Shown here piece by piece: positions 15,947 to 23,591 of a DNA stretch of 64,000 bases. The notes below the pieces were generated by a model, which worked only from the letters and a program-made list of their open reading frames with translations, did not search any database and was not told the origin of the DNA. The position numbers were made by a program, and so were the translations under genes. Source of the stretch: Bacteroidota bacterium (GTDB lineage: Bacteria; Bacteroidota; Bacteroidia; Chitinophagales; Saprospiraceae); the NCBI GenBank assembly GCA_016124585.1, contig WGNL01000008.1, positions 124,001-188,000 on the forward strand. Reading direction: 5' to 3'. Position 1 is the first letter of the stretch. Every line of letters starts with the position of its first letter.

Positions 15947-17106
15947 GCTGTACCGTGTGGCGTGTGCAAAAACTGCTTGCTGGCCAGCGGCATCAGCGTA
16001 AGTGCCTTCAGCGTGGCAGCAAAGGTTTTAGGCAGTTGCAGCAGCGCCTTGAAAAAGTCGGCATTCCAATGGCTGCGTGGGATGGCAAGTGCGAAGGAGG
16101 TCAGATTGCCCACCAACAACGCCAACCAAACCAGCGAAACATCTTGCCCGAACAAGGCCGAAACTACCGTGCCAAAAGCCAGCACACCCGGCAGCACGAG
16201 GCGTGGCGGCAGTGCCATTTGCAATGTTTTGTTGAAAAAATCAACTTGTCCCTTGGTCAAGAGCGCCTTGGCGGCAGCCCCTGCGAAGCGGCGACCATAG
16301 CGGTATTGCGCCGCCAGCCAGCGCCCACGTTGGCGGCTGTAGCTGTTGGTATTGTTCACTTTTTCATCCAGTACGATGGCCTCAGGAGCGTAGCCAATAG
16401 TCACGCCCATTTGCGTCAGCTTCAGTTCCAGTTCCTTGTCGAAGCCGCCGAGCGCATCCACGCTAGCCATCACGTTTTTGAAAATTTGGTAATCGAAGGC
16501 CATGCCCGAACCTGCCAAGCGGGCCGAAAGCCCAACAGCACGGTGGCCGCTGCAAAGCAGGTGGTTGTTCACCGCCTCCGACACGCCGTCCAGCACGGAC
16601 ATGGAACTGTCAGTGTTTTTGGCGGCCCGGCAGCCTTGCAATGCTTGGAAGCCCTTGCCCATCGCCTCGTTCATACGAAGGAGGAAATCGGGGCGCATGT
16701 GGTTGTCGGCGTCCAGCACGACCACGGCATCGAAGTCGTCGCCGAGGTGCGCCAACGCTGCATTGATGGACTTGGATTTGGTGCTTTCTTCGAAGGAAAC
16801 TTCCAGCGACTGCACACCGAGTTGCTTCATCTTTTTGATGGTCGAAGTCCATAGTTGGTCAGCAATGGGAACTACCTCGTAAAGTTCGTTTGGGTAGTTT
16901 TGGCGGAGCGCCGCTTTTACCGTCTCCACGACAACGGCATCCTCCCGATAGGCTGGAATCAGCACGGCGAAATGGCGGAATTTTTTATCCGTATTTCCTT
17001 TTTCGGTTTTGAAAAAATGGCCAGCGAAGGCGTAGAAAAGTTGGTACACAACAGCCCAACCGAGGTAAGCGAGCAACAAAAAAGTGAGAATTTGAAAAGC
17101 AATCAT
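15925..17106 (-). CDS. Processive-type glycosyltransferase family 2 with membrane helices
   Basis: Predicted 393-residue inner-membrane enzyme. An N-terminal helix (MIAFQILTFLLLAYLGWAVVYQLFYAF) precedes a cytoplasmic GT-A domain with LIPAYREDAVVVETVKAAL, the metal site VVLDADNHM, and SRQRGRW, which matches the QxxRW motif of processive or lipid-acceptor GT2 enzymes. Two C-terminal helices follow. I chose ATG 17106, which begins at that first helix, because the frame upstream runs through promoter and repeat sequence. A shared locus-1 promoter box lies at 17152-17214. Its last residues GQATA are encoded by a REP-like unit. It heads the run that continues with GT4, flippase and GT2. Confidence 0.93.
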   Translation of the reverse strand: MIAFQILTFLLLAYLGWAVVYQLFYAFAGHFFKTEKGNTDKKFRHFAVLIPAYREDAVVVETVKAALRQNYPNELYEVVPIADQLWTSTIKKMKQLGVQSLEVSFEESTKSKSINAALAHLGDDFDAVVVLDADNHMRPDFLLRMNEAMGKGFQALQGCRAAKNTDSSMSVLDGVSEAVNNHLLCSGHRAVGLSARLAGSGMAFDYQIFKNVMASVDALGGFDKELELKLTQMGVTIGYAPEAIVLDEKVNNTNSYSRQRGRWLAAQYRYGRRFAGAAAKALLTKGQVDFFNKTLQMALPPRLVLPGVLAFGTVVSALFGQDVSLVWLALLVGNLTSFALAIPRSHWNADFFKALLQLPKTFAATLKALTLMPLASKQFLHTPHGTAYGQATA

Positions 17107-17151
17107 TTGTCCATCAACATTTGCAAGGGGACTTGTTTTTGTTTGATGGTA

Positions 17152-17214
17152 CAAATGTGCGGGCTGGTTCCGTAGCAGGCGCTCAAGTTTCGTTTTTTGG
17201 TAGGAAAGCTTCGG
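17152..17214 (-). promoter_or_regulatory. Locus-1 promoter box upstream of processive GT2
   Basis: On the minus strand: CCGAAG, four bases, CCTACCAAAAAACGAAA ending at 17188, exactly 32 nt, then TTTG (17155-17152) in CACATTTG. The start codon at 17106 follows 45 nt later. Same layout as at 4.35, 21.1, 23.5 and 25.5 kb. Confidence 0.78.
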
Positions 17215-17224
17215 AGTTTGAAAT

Positions 17225-17248
17225 GTACGGTCAAGCTCCAGCTTGACC
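17225..17248 (+). repeat. REP-like palindrome, unit 8
   Basis: GTAC then GGTCAAGCTCCAGCTTGACC (17229-17248), a perfect 9-bp stem around CC. It lies 10 bp from the upstream edge of a locus-1 promoter box. Confidence 0.85.
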
Positions 17249-17339
17249 AAGAATTGAATATGAAAAAAAAATTCTTTTCCCAGATAACTTCCAGCAGCTA
17301 CATTGCCACTTAACAAAACATCAAGCTGAGAGGACCAAT

Positions 17340-17395
17340 GTACTTTCAAGCTCCAGCTTGAAATAACAACGCCTCAAGCTGGAGCTTGAGGGTAC
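17340..17395. repeat. REP-like inverted pair, left end of RAYT element (units 9, 10)
   Basis: GTAC, TTTCAAGCTCCAGCTTGAAA (17344-17363), an 8-bp spacer, CCTCAAGCTGGAGCTTGAGG (17372-17391), GTAC. The two palindromes face each other. The transposase start codon follows 5 bp later, at 17401. Confidence 0.9.
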
Positions 17396-17400
17396 AAGTT

Positions 17401-18056
17401 ATGAAGGAAAATTTTTATCACACGAAAAAAACTGCCACATTTTCAGCCTGCCGAGGGCACTTTTTTCATCACGTACCGGCTGTTCGGCTCCATCCCGATG
17501 GAGGTGGTGCGCGAAATGCAAGCTGAGTTTGATAAAAAGAAGACCGCCGTCTCGAACAACTCAAAATTGAGTTTATCTGAGAAAAAGCAACTGTTGTACG
17601 ACTGTTAAAAATGGCATTTTGGACAGGTAGATGCCTTTTTGGACAAAGCACCGAACGAACCGCATTGGTTAAAAAATAAAGCCATCGCAAAGATTGTCAG
17701 CGAGAGCATCCACACTTGTGAGGTAAGATATTTTCAGCTATGGTGCTACTGCATCATGGCCAATCACGTGCATCTTCTGATAACGTTGAAACCAGAATCG
17801 CCCGTCCTGTTTCAAGTGCTACAAAACCACAAAAGCTTTACGGGTGGCATTTTGCAACGAATTTTTGGGGCTTGAAGGGAATTTTTGGGAGAGGGAAAGC
17901 TATGACCACTTGGTGCGGAAGAATGACGAATTTGAACGCATCATGTTTTATATCCTCAACAATCCTGTGAAAGCAAAGCTTATCAAGAATTGGTGGGACT
18001 GGCCATGGACCTACCTTCACACTGATTGGCAACTGTACTTTCAAGCTCCAGCTTGA
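17401..18056 (+). pseudogene. REP-associated tyrosine transposase (RAYT), disrupted
   Basis: Remains of a Y1/HUH-type transposase of the RAYT family. Starting at ATG 17401, the pieces read FYHTKK, then HFQPAEGTFFITYRLFGSIP, then VDAFLDKAPNEPHWLKNKAI and LWCYCIMANHVHLLI (the HUH motif), then FWERESYDHLVR and FERIMFYILNNPVKAKLI, all in family order. Three lesions break it: an extra base in the A7 run at 17425-17431, a TAA stop at 17606-17608, and an extra base in the G4 run near 17867. Two lesions are in homopolymers, so sequencing error cannot be excluded. The frame ends at the TGA (18054-18056) of the right-hand repeat. Confidence 0.87.
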
Positions 18057-18090
18057 AACGTCAACTCCTCAAGCTGGAGCTTGAGGGTAC
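18035..18090. repeat. REP-like inverted pair, right end of RAYT element (units 11, 12)
   Basis: GTAC, TTTCAAGCTCCAGCTTGAAA (18039-18058), an 8-bp spacer, CCTCAAGCTGGAGCTTGAGG (18067-18086), GTAC. It differs from the left copy at four positions, all in the spacer. It carries the stop codons of both the transposase (plus) and the Wzy-like gene (minus). Confidence 0.9.
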
Positions 18091-19514
18091 ATATCCCACT
18101 TCGGTGCCATAAAAATCAGCGGAATCGCAATGTACATGATGATGCCTGTCGGCGTCTGGCTAAAGACCTGATTGCCGTAGCTGGATAGGAAGATGCCGCA
18201 CATGCCAGCGTACAGGGCGATGATTTTTTGACGGAGCAATTCGTCACGGATGTTCCAGCAGACGACCGCCCCTTTTCCCACAAAATAGCCGAACATGAAC
18301 AGGTGCAGGCAGATGCCGACAATGCCCGTCTCCGCCCAGACCTTTACATAGTAACTGTCCGTGGCCGTTTCAGCGAGTAGCGTACCAAGGCTGAAGCGAT
18401 GGCCCCAGAATCCCGCCGAACCGATACCTCCGCCAATGGGCCGGGTGCGGAGGTAATTGCCGAAAGTCACCTGGTTGCGCAAGCGCACGAGCAAGCTCTC
18501 GTCTTCGGGGTTCAGGGCGGTGCGCATACGGCGCACCTGCTCCACGCCTTGTAGGGCTTTGGTATATTTCAAAAAATAAAACGTCATGCCCATGACTAGT
18601 ACGCCAGCTATCAGCAGCTTGAAGTTTTTGCTCAAAATCAAATAGACAAACGCCCCAGCAGCCGGCACTGCCAGTGCCCCACGGGTGCCGGAAATCCCAA
18701 ATCCTACGAAAAAAATCAGGGCAGCGATGCCGTAGTACAAGCGGGTTTTCATCGGAAATTTGCCGATGGCAATGATGCCGCAAATCAAAAACATCATGGC
18801 TTGCTGTGCTCCGAATTGCCCAGCATCACTGTAAAACGAGAATACACGCAGCACGCCTGCCAGCATGTGCGTCATGGCAAAGCCTTCAACATAGAGCCAA
18901 TAGTCTTCGGCAGCATCGGTTCCGAAAATCATTTGCCGCAGACCCCAAAGCACGCCCAAAAAGGAAAGGAAAATACAAAAATGGAGGAACTTGTCGAGGT
19001 ATCTTGAATCCTGAAAAAGAAGAAAGGTAAGACCAAAGGCCAGCAATTGGTAGAGGCCCGCCCCACGCATGGCATAGAACCAGGCGGCGGCGCTGCGCAT
19101 CTCTGGGTTGAAAAGCTCCAGCATCACCATGCCGTACCAGATGAGCGTGACGAGCATGATGTCATTGCGGATGGGCTGCCAGTTTTCCTTTTTGCGAAGC
19201 TTAAAAATCAAACTGAGCCAGCCGATGACGAGGAACGCATCCACGAGGAGACCCCACGGCGCATCAATGTAGCGCCCGATGCCCGCCGAAAAAAAGCCGA
19301 CGATGAGCGAGCCCCAGAGGTTCCACTGCGGGTATTTCATCAGGGCGGCGAAGCCGAAAACGGCAATCGGAAGCCCGATAAGCGCCACTCCAATTGTAAA
19401 GCCCCCCTTTGCCACCAATACTCCCAACAGCGCCGCCAATATTACTATCGCCACCTTGAAAACAGGCAGCTTCAGCCAATCCGAACCAGTAGGATTTTTC
19501 TCTTTGAGGAACAT
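18069..19514 (-). CDS. O-antigen ligase/polymerase (Wzy-like), locus 1
   Basis: Predicted 481-residue inner-membrane protein with about 11 helices, of the Wzy_C/O-antigen ligase superfamily. These enzymes join lipid-linked repeat units into polymer at the outer face of the membrane. The central part has IFFVGFGISGTRGALAVPAAGAFVYLIL, a typical small-residue helix with an SGTRGA motif. A large loop before the C-terminal helices has ALNPEDESLLVRLRNQVTF and PIGGGIGSAGFWG. The final residues MYPQAPA are encoded by the right-end repeat of the RAYT element. The 249 bp upstream hold no gene, and no complete locus-1 promoter box was found there. Confidence 0.9.
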   Translation of the reverse strand: MFLKEKNPTGSDWLKLPVFKVAIVILAALLGVLVAKGGFTIGVALIGLPIAVFGFAALMKYPQWNLWGSLIVGFFSAGIGRYIDAPWGLLVDAFLVIGWLSLIFKLRKKENWQPIRNDIMLVTLIWYGMVMLELFNPEMRSAAAWFYAMRGAGLYQLLAFGLTFLLFQDSRYLDKFLHFCIFLSFLGVLWGLRQMIFGTDAAEDYWLYVEGFAMTHMLAGVLRVFSFYSDAGQFGAQQAMMFLICGIIAIGKFPMKTRLYYGIAALIFFVGFGISGTRGALAVPAAGAFVYLILSKNFKLLIAGVLVMGMTFYFLKYTKALQGVEQVRRMRTALNPEDESLLVRLRNQVTFGNYLRTRPIGGGIGSAGFWGHRFSLGTLLAETATDSYYVKVWAETGIVGICLHLFMFGYFVGKGAVVCWNIRDELLRQKIIALYAGMCGIFLSSYGNQVFSQTPTGIIMYIAIPLIFMAPKWDMYPQAPA

Positions 19515-19763
19515 TTTTTTAACAAATGAAGACTTGGCAACCGCAAATTCATTCCCTGTCCAACAGGTTTGCGCTCAGCCACTGGACTTTCACATGCCAA
19601 TTTCACTCCAAAAAACAACCGCCATTCCAAGTCTTTGGCAGACATGAAATGGCGGGTTGTCAAATAAACACCTTAACTATAATACAAACAAAAACTTTAA
19701 ACTGCACGATAGAAGCGCAAAAGCGGTGGGCTGCCCGATTTCGTTGTTTTAGCCTTTCTAAAT

Positions 19764-21092
19764 TTAAGAAAAGGCCAGCATAGCTGGGAACAAAGGCCAT
19801 TCCGTTTGCTTTCTTACTGTTTTTGGCTTAAAAAAAGCCATGCTAGCTTCTCCCCAACGGTTGAAATTATCGGGCATCCAAACTGTTTCGCCAGCGGCAA
19901 ACAGGATTTTGTTTTCAGTTACCACTTGTTGGATGGCGATGCCCATGTCGGCAGCACGCTGCTGCCAGGAGTTTCCGTGAGCAAATGCTATCCGCTGTTG
20001 GCTCCTGCCGTCATTTTCCAGTGCCGCTTCAAGCGCTTTGGCAAACTGTTTCGGGGTGTCAGCCACGCTAACCAAGTGCCTGAAATCATCAAGGTCGCCA
20101 AAATCGGTGGTGACCACGGGTTTGCCTGCGGCAAAATATTCGTTGATTTTGAGTGGGTAAATGCCCGCCGTCAGCTTGTTTTTCAAAAAAGGAATCATGC
20201 ACACCCCGAATTTCTGCACCCATGAAGGGAGACTCGCTACAGGCTGGCTGCCAACGAGCTCCACGTTGGGTAAACACCTGAGTCTTTCAACTTCCTGTGA
20301 ATTGATGCGCCCAACGAACACAAATTGATAGTTGGGCATGCTGATGACGGTTGATTCTAGCAGGTTGTAGTCCAAGCGTTCATCCAGGGAACCGAGGTAC
20401 CCGATGGTTCTGGAAGGGCGGCTGACGGTGGAGGAAGAATCGTTGAAAAGGTTGAAGTCAACGCCATTTTTCACCAAAAACGAGCGCTTCGCAATATGTT
20501 GTTTAGCCATGAAAAGTGGTGTGGAACTGGTCACGACGGCGTCCGCTTGCTGCATGAATTTCCTTTCGAGGCGCTCGCCGTGCTTGCCTGCCCACTTGGC
20601 AGCGCTTATTTCATCGTAACAGTAGTAAATCAGTGCTTTTTCGTTGAACTGGCGGGCAAGGAACACGCCGAGGAAGGGGTTGAAGGCATTCACCACCACG
20701 GGGCGGTGGAAGCCAAGGGTTTTCATCGCAGCTTGGATGGCCGTGTGTGCCTTGCGGGCATTGGCCCCCATCAAGGAATCGTAGAGGGCATCACCGTTGA
20801 TGAAATTCACTGGCATCATCGGAGGCAGGGTGAGCACGTTCATTTCAGCACCGTTGTCGAGGCGGAGGCTGCGCAGGCGCTGTTCTTTGCCGAGCATCCG
20901 GCGCCAAGGGGCCTTCGTTTTGCCAAGCTTGCCCATGATGGCATCCTTCCAGGTGAAGGGGTATTCGACGTACAGAACGGAATTGTCCTTGGCCAGTTCG
21001 CCCACCAATTGGACGGTACTTTTCAGGTATTCGCCCTCCCAAGCTGGGAGCCCAATGACGACAATTTGCTCGTTTCGAAGTGCCTGTTTCAT
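19764..21092 (-). CDS. Glycosyltransferase family 1/4
   Basis: Predicted 442-residue GT-B fold enzyme. The N-terminal domain has IVVIGLPAWEGEYLKSTVQLV and ALIYYCYDEISAAKWAG, a motif typical of TuaH-like and related polysaccharide glycosyltransferases (DxxDE-like). The C-terminal domain has IGYLGSLDERLDYNLLE, YQFVFVGRINSQEVERL and GIYPLKINEYFAAGKPVVTTDFG, the nucleotide-sugar loop. It is monocistronic or the first of a run, under its own locus-1 promoter box at 21133-21195. Donor and acceptor are unknown. The last ~35 residues (FNRWGEASMAFFKPKTVRKQ) look poorly conserved in type. Confidence 0.9.
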   Translation of the reverse strand: MKQALRNEQIVVIGLPAWEGEYLKSTVQLVGELAKDNSVLYVEYPFTWKDAIMGKLGKTKAPWRRMLGKEQRLRSLRLDNGAEMNVLTLPPMMPVNFINGDALYDSLMGANARKAHTAIQAAMKTLGFHRPVVVNAFNPFLGVFLARQFNEKALIYYCYDEISAAKWAGKHGERLERKFMQQADAVVTSSTPLFMAKQHIAKRSFLVKNGVDFNLFNDSSSTVSRPSRTIGYLGSLDERLDYNLLESTVISMPNYQFVFVGRINSQEVERLRCLPNVELVGSQPVASLPSWVQKFGVCMIPFLKNKLTAGIYPLKINEYFAAGKPVVTTDFGDLDDFRHLVSVADTPKQFAKALEAALENDGRSQQRIAFAHGNSWQQRAADMGIAIQQVVTENKILFAAGETVWMPDNFNRWGEASMAFFKPKTVRKQTEWPLFPAMLAFS

Positions 21093-21132
21093 ATTAATTG
21101 ATAAGATAAAAAGTGTTTGTTTTTTGTTGGCA

Positions 21133-21195
21133 CAAAGATGGGGAACATGTAGGCCCAGTGACGGAGGTTTTCGGTTTTTGGTAGGATCCCTTCGG
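21133..21195 (-). promoter_or_regulatory. Locus-1 promoter box upstream of GT1/4
   Basis: On the minus strand: CCGAAG, four bases, CCTACCAAAAACCGAAA ending at 21169 (one base differs from the other copies), exactly 32 nt, then TTTG (21136-21133) in CATCTTTG. The start codon at 21092 follows 40 nt later. Confidence 0.76.
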
Positions 21196-21200
21196 TTTTT

Positions 21201-21228
21201 GTACCGTCAAGCCCCAGCTTGGCAGTAC
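21201..21228 (+). repeat. REP-like palindrome, unit 13 (degenerate)
   Basis: GTAC, then GTCAAGCCCCAGCTTGGC (21206-21223) with two departures from the core, and a second GTAC at 21225-21228. It lies 5 bp from the upstream edge of the promoter box at 21133-21195. Confidence 0.72.
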
Positions 21229-21229
21229 G

Positions 21230-23443
21230 TTAAACCGCTTTTTTCCCAGAGAAATCAAAAAGCACAATGCGTTTGGCCCATTTGCGGAGCAAAGACCGAC
21301 GCTTCGGCAGTTCGCCAAGGCTGCTTTCGAGGGCTGTCGGTTCCAGTGCGTTCAGTGCGAAGTGCGGCTGCGATTTCAGGCCACGGCTGAAGGTAGCGAG
21401 CGCCTTAGTATCCGCTTCGTTCCACACCCGGTTGGCACGGGTGAAGAGCAGCGTCAGGTCATACTTGCCTACCAAATCAACTGGGTAAGGCGAGGTGAGC
21501 AGGCCCGGTATTTCGAAGTAGATGAAGTCAAATTCAGCGGGATCAAAGCTGGCATCGCCCAGCAGTTCCGCCTCAGTTTGCAGTTCAAAAAAGCGGTGGT
21601 CAATCTTGTACGCCCGATCGTCGGCGTGCATGATTTCATTTTCTCCTTCGGGAAAAAGAAAGGCCACCCGCTCGCCCGTGGCCCGCAGTTGCTCCACGCA
21701 AAGCCTCGTCAGGTAGGACTTGCCCTCCCCACTACGGGTACTGGCCACGCCCACCCGTTTGGTGCATCCTTGGCCAAGCCCCTGCTCCCTTAGGTTCAGT
21801 TTTACATGCTGCAACAACTGCCCCACGCTCTGTTTTTGAATGAACCCAAAATCCAGTTTCTCTGCTTTTTCCGAAGGAGCTGGAAACTTGGGAAAAGCGC
21901 CCACCACTTCCAACCCAACCACTTCGGCAGCACGGGACTGCGATTTCAGGGTGTTGTCCAACATTTCCAAGGCCACTACTCCTGCCAGCACCAGCACGAA
22001 GCCAGCCATAAAAGCAATTACCACACTCATCATCCGCTTCGAACCCGCAGGCTTCAATGGCATGAACGGCGGATCCACCACTTTCAGGTTGGCGCTCATC
22101 ATCATGCTGTACTGGTGCAGGCGGGCTTGGTTGTAGCTGTGCAGGTTTTCGAGATAGGCACGTTCGGCCACGTCAATTTCCCGCTCCATCCGTTTCAGGC
22201 GGCTGCCCCACGGGGCAAATTTGGAGTAGATAGTGTCGAACTCGATTTTGCGCTCCTTCAGCACCTCAAGCCGAGCCACCGACTGCTCGATTCCCACCAC
22301 TTGGTTCAGCCATTGCGTCAGCAGATCCTTCAGCTCCACACCCTCTGGCGTACGGTTCACGGCGAAGCTGGCGTTGGTCGTGTTCTTGATTTCCTTTTTG
22401 AGCAAATCGGCGTTGCGGTGCAGGTAGTCCAGCGCAGCGCTGTTGGTTTGCAGGCTATCAAAATTGAAGACTTCCATCCGGGCAATGCGGGAACTCAGGT
22501 CGCCCAGTTCCTGCCTTTTTTGCACTAGCTTTGAGTTCAAATCCGAAATATTCACATGTTTGCCCATCTCACGCTCCAGCCGCCGCATGGAACTGTCGGC
22601 GGCGTTCATGTTCATCAGTTCCTTGAAGTACATCTCGTCAAGGTCCTCTTTTTTGGCGGCGATAAAACGGGTCTGTTCGTAATAGTTGATGATTTTGTTG
22701 CTGACCATGAACGCCAGCAGCCCGTCTTCCCGGCCATTCAAGTTTGCTTGCGCTTCCTTGGTAGCTTTATCGAAAAAATCCAACACATCGGCGCTCTGCA
22801 CGGCCTTCATCCTGCACTGTTTTTCCACAAAAATATGGGTCAAATAAACTAGGGTCTGACGGCAGACCGCCGGGTCCATGGCCGAGTATTTGAAGCGCAG
22901 CATGTCACTCTTCCCCTCTCGCATCACCTGGATGGTCTCCATCTGTTCCACCCCGAAAAATGGGTTTTGGGAATACAGCAACTTGTGCAGGTCGTTCTCC
23001 TTGCGCTCATTGCGCAACGCTAAAATCTTGTTGTAAGTGGCCAAGGTATCACCGGGCACAGCCACCAGTTTTCGCACATTATGAACCTCAGGTTTTTTCA
23101 GTTCTTCCCAGCCTTCGAGGGTGATGAGTTCTGGGTCAGGTTCGGTAAGGATGATGTAGCGGGCTAACAGACGCATCGCTAGTTCCTCCCTAGTTTCGTA
23201 GGAGGTGGCGAGGCTGATGAGGTTCTCTATTTCGTTGTTGGTGTAGGCGTAGTCCACCTTCTCGCCGCCAGAGCTTTCAATGTTGTAGCCCGATACCAAG
23301 CCCGTGTTCACGAGGGTGTGGGAGCTGTATTCCGACTGTTCATTTCGGGTCAAGTAAAAAACCACACCTGCCAGCACGACTCCTGCCAGCATCATGGTTT
23401 TGAAATGGGAAGCAGCAATCCTGAAGAATTCGACTAGGTTCAT
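21230..23443 (-). CDS. Wzc/GumC-like chain-length and export protein, locus 1
   Basis: Predicted 737-residue inner-membrane protein of the polysaccharide co-polymerase type. An N-terminal helix (TMMLAGVVLAGVVFYLT) precedes a large periplasmic region with coiled coils. A second helix follows (MMSVVIAFMAGFVLVLAGVVAL), then a cytoplasmic P-loop domain with Walker A VASTRSGEGKSYLT. It differs from true BY-kinases: the Walker B-like strand reads FDFIYFEIPGLL, with Glu where Asp is expected, and the C-terminus (KRIVLFDFSGKKAV) has no tyrosine cluster. It probably controls chain length without phosphorylating itself. It has its own promoter box, 62 bp upstream. Confidence 0.87.
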   Translation of the reverse strand: MNLVEFFRIAASHFKTMMLAGVVLAGVVFYLTRNEQSEYSSHTLVNTGLVSGYNIESSGGEKVDYAYTNNEIENLISLATSYETREELAMRLLARYIILTEPDPELITLEGWEELKKPEVHNVRKLVAVPGDTLATYNKILALRNERKENDLHKLLYSQNPFFGVEQMETIQVMREGKSDMLRFKYSAMDPAVCRQTLVYLTHIFVEKQCRMKAVQSADVLDFFDKATKEAQANLNGREDGLLAFMVSNKIINYYEQTRFIAAKKEDLDEMYFKELMNMNAADSSMRRLEREMGKHVNISDLNSKLVQKRQELGDLSSRIARMEVFNFDSLQTNSAALDYLHRNADLLKKEIKNTTNASFAVNRTPEGVELKDLLTQWLNQVVGIEQSVARLEVLKERKIEFDTIYSKFAPWGSRLKRMEREIDVAERAYLENLHSYNQARLHQYSMMMSANLKVVDPPFMPLKPAGSKRMMSVVIAFMAGFVLVLAGVVALEMLDNTLKSQSRAAEVVGLEVVGAFPKFPAPSEKAEKLDFGFIQKQSVGQLLQHVKLNLREQGLGQGCTKRVGVASTRSGEGKSYLTRLCVEQLRATGERVAFLFPEGENEIMHADDRAYKIDHRFFELQTEAELLGDASFDPAEFDFIYFEIPGLLTSPYPVDLVGKYDLTLLFTRANRVWNEADTKALATFSRGLKSQPHFALNALEPTALESSLGELPKRRSLLRKWAKRIVLFDFSGKKAV

Positions 23444-23504
23444 TTTTTGTATGTAATAGTTAAGGTAAAATTGAAGGTGGGGGCGGCTTTTCTCAAATAC
23501 CCCA

Positions 23505-23567
23505 CAAAATTAAAAGCAGGCAAAGCGACGCTTTGCCTGCTTTCGTTTTTTGGTAGGTTTCCTTCGG
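23505..23567 (-). promoter_or_regulatory. Locus-1 promoter box upstream of Wzc-like gene, with hairpin in spacer
   Basis: On the minus strand: CCGAAG, four bases, CCTACCAAAAAACGAAA ending at 23541, exactly 32 nt, then TTTG (23508-23505) in TAATTTTG, a full TAnnTTTG match. The 32-nt spacer is mostly the hairpin at 23513-23543. Confidence 0.78.
23513..23543 (-). terminator. Hairpin inside promoter spacer, likely terminator of upstream gene
   Basis: Perfect 14-bp stem (23513-23526 AAAGCAGGCAAAGC with 23530-23543) and 3-nt loop, followed on the minus strand by TTAATTTTG. It would end transcription from the acyltransferase-TolC gene. It also lies between box and -7 element of the Wzc promoter. 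Confidence 0.75.
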
Positions 23568-23591
23568 AAAATGGAAGGCCGTTCGTAAAAA

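Larger units (their letters stand above)
17340..18090 (+). mobile_element. RAYT element bounded by 56-bp direct repeats
   Basis: A 751-bp unit. Its ends (17340-17395 and 18035-18090) are 56-bp direct repeats matching at 52 of 56 positions; each is itself an inverted pair of REP-like palindromes, starting and ending with GTAC. Between them lies a decayed REP-associated tyrosine transposase. The element sits between the processive GT2 and Wzy-like genes and runs opposite to both. Such transposases are known to act on REP hairpins next to a conserved tetranucleotide (GTAG in Escherichia coli); GTAC would play that part here. Confidence 0.85.

Noticed and set aside
15937-16854. 305-codon frame on the plus strand opposite the processive GT2 gene
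   Set aside because: The minus strand carries full GT2 motifs; this frame has none.
19739-19752. TTTCGTTGTTTTAG (minus CTAAAACAACGAAA) upstream of the Wzy-like gene as a sixth locus-1 box
   Set aside because: The box matches only in part, CCT is missing, and no TTTG lies 32 nt downstream.
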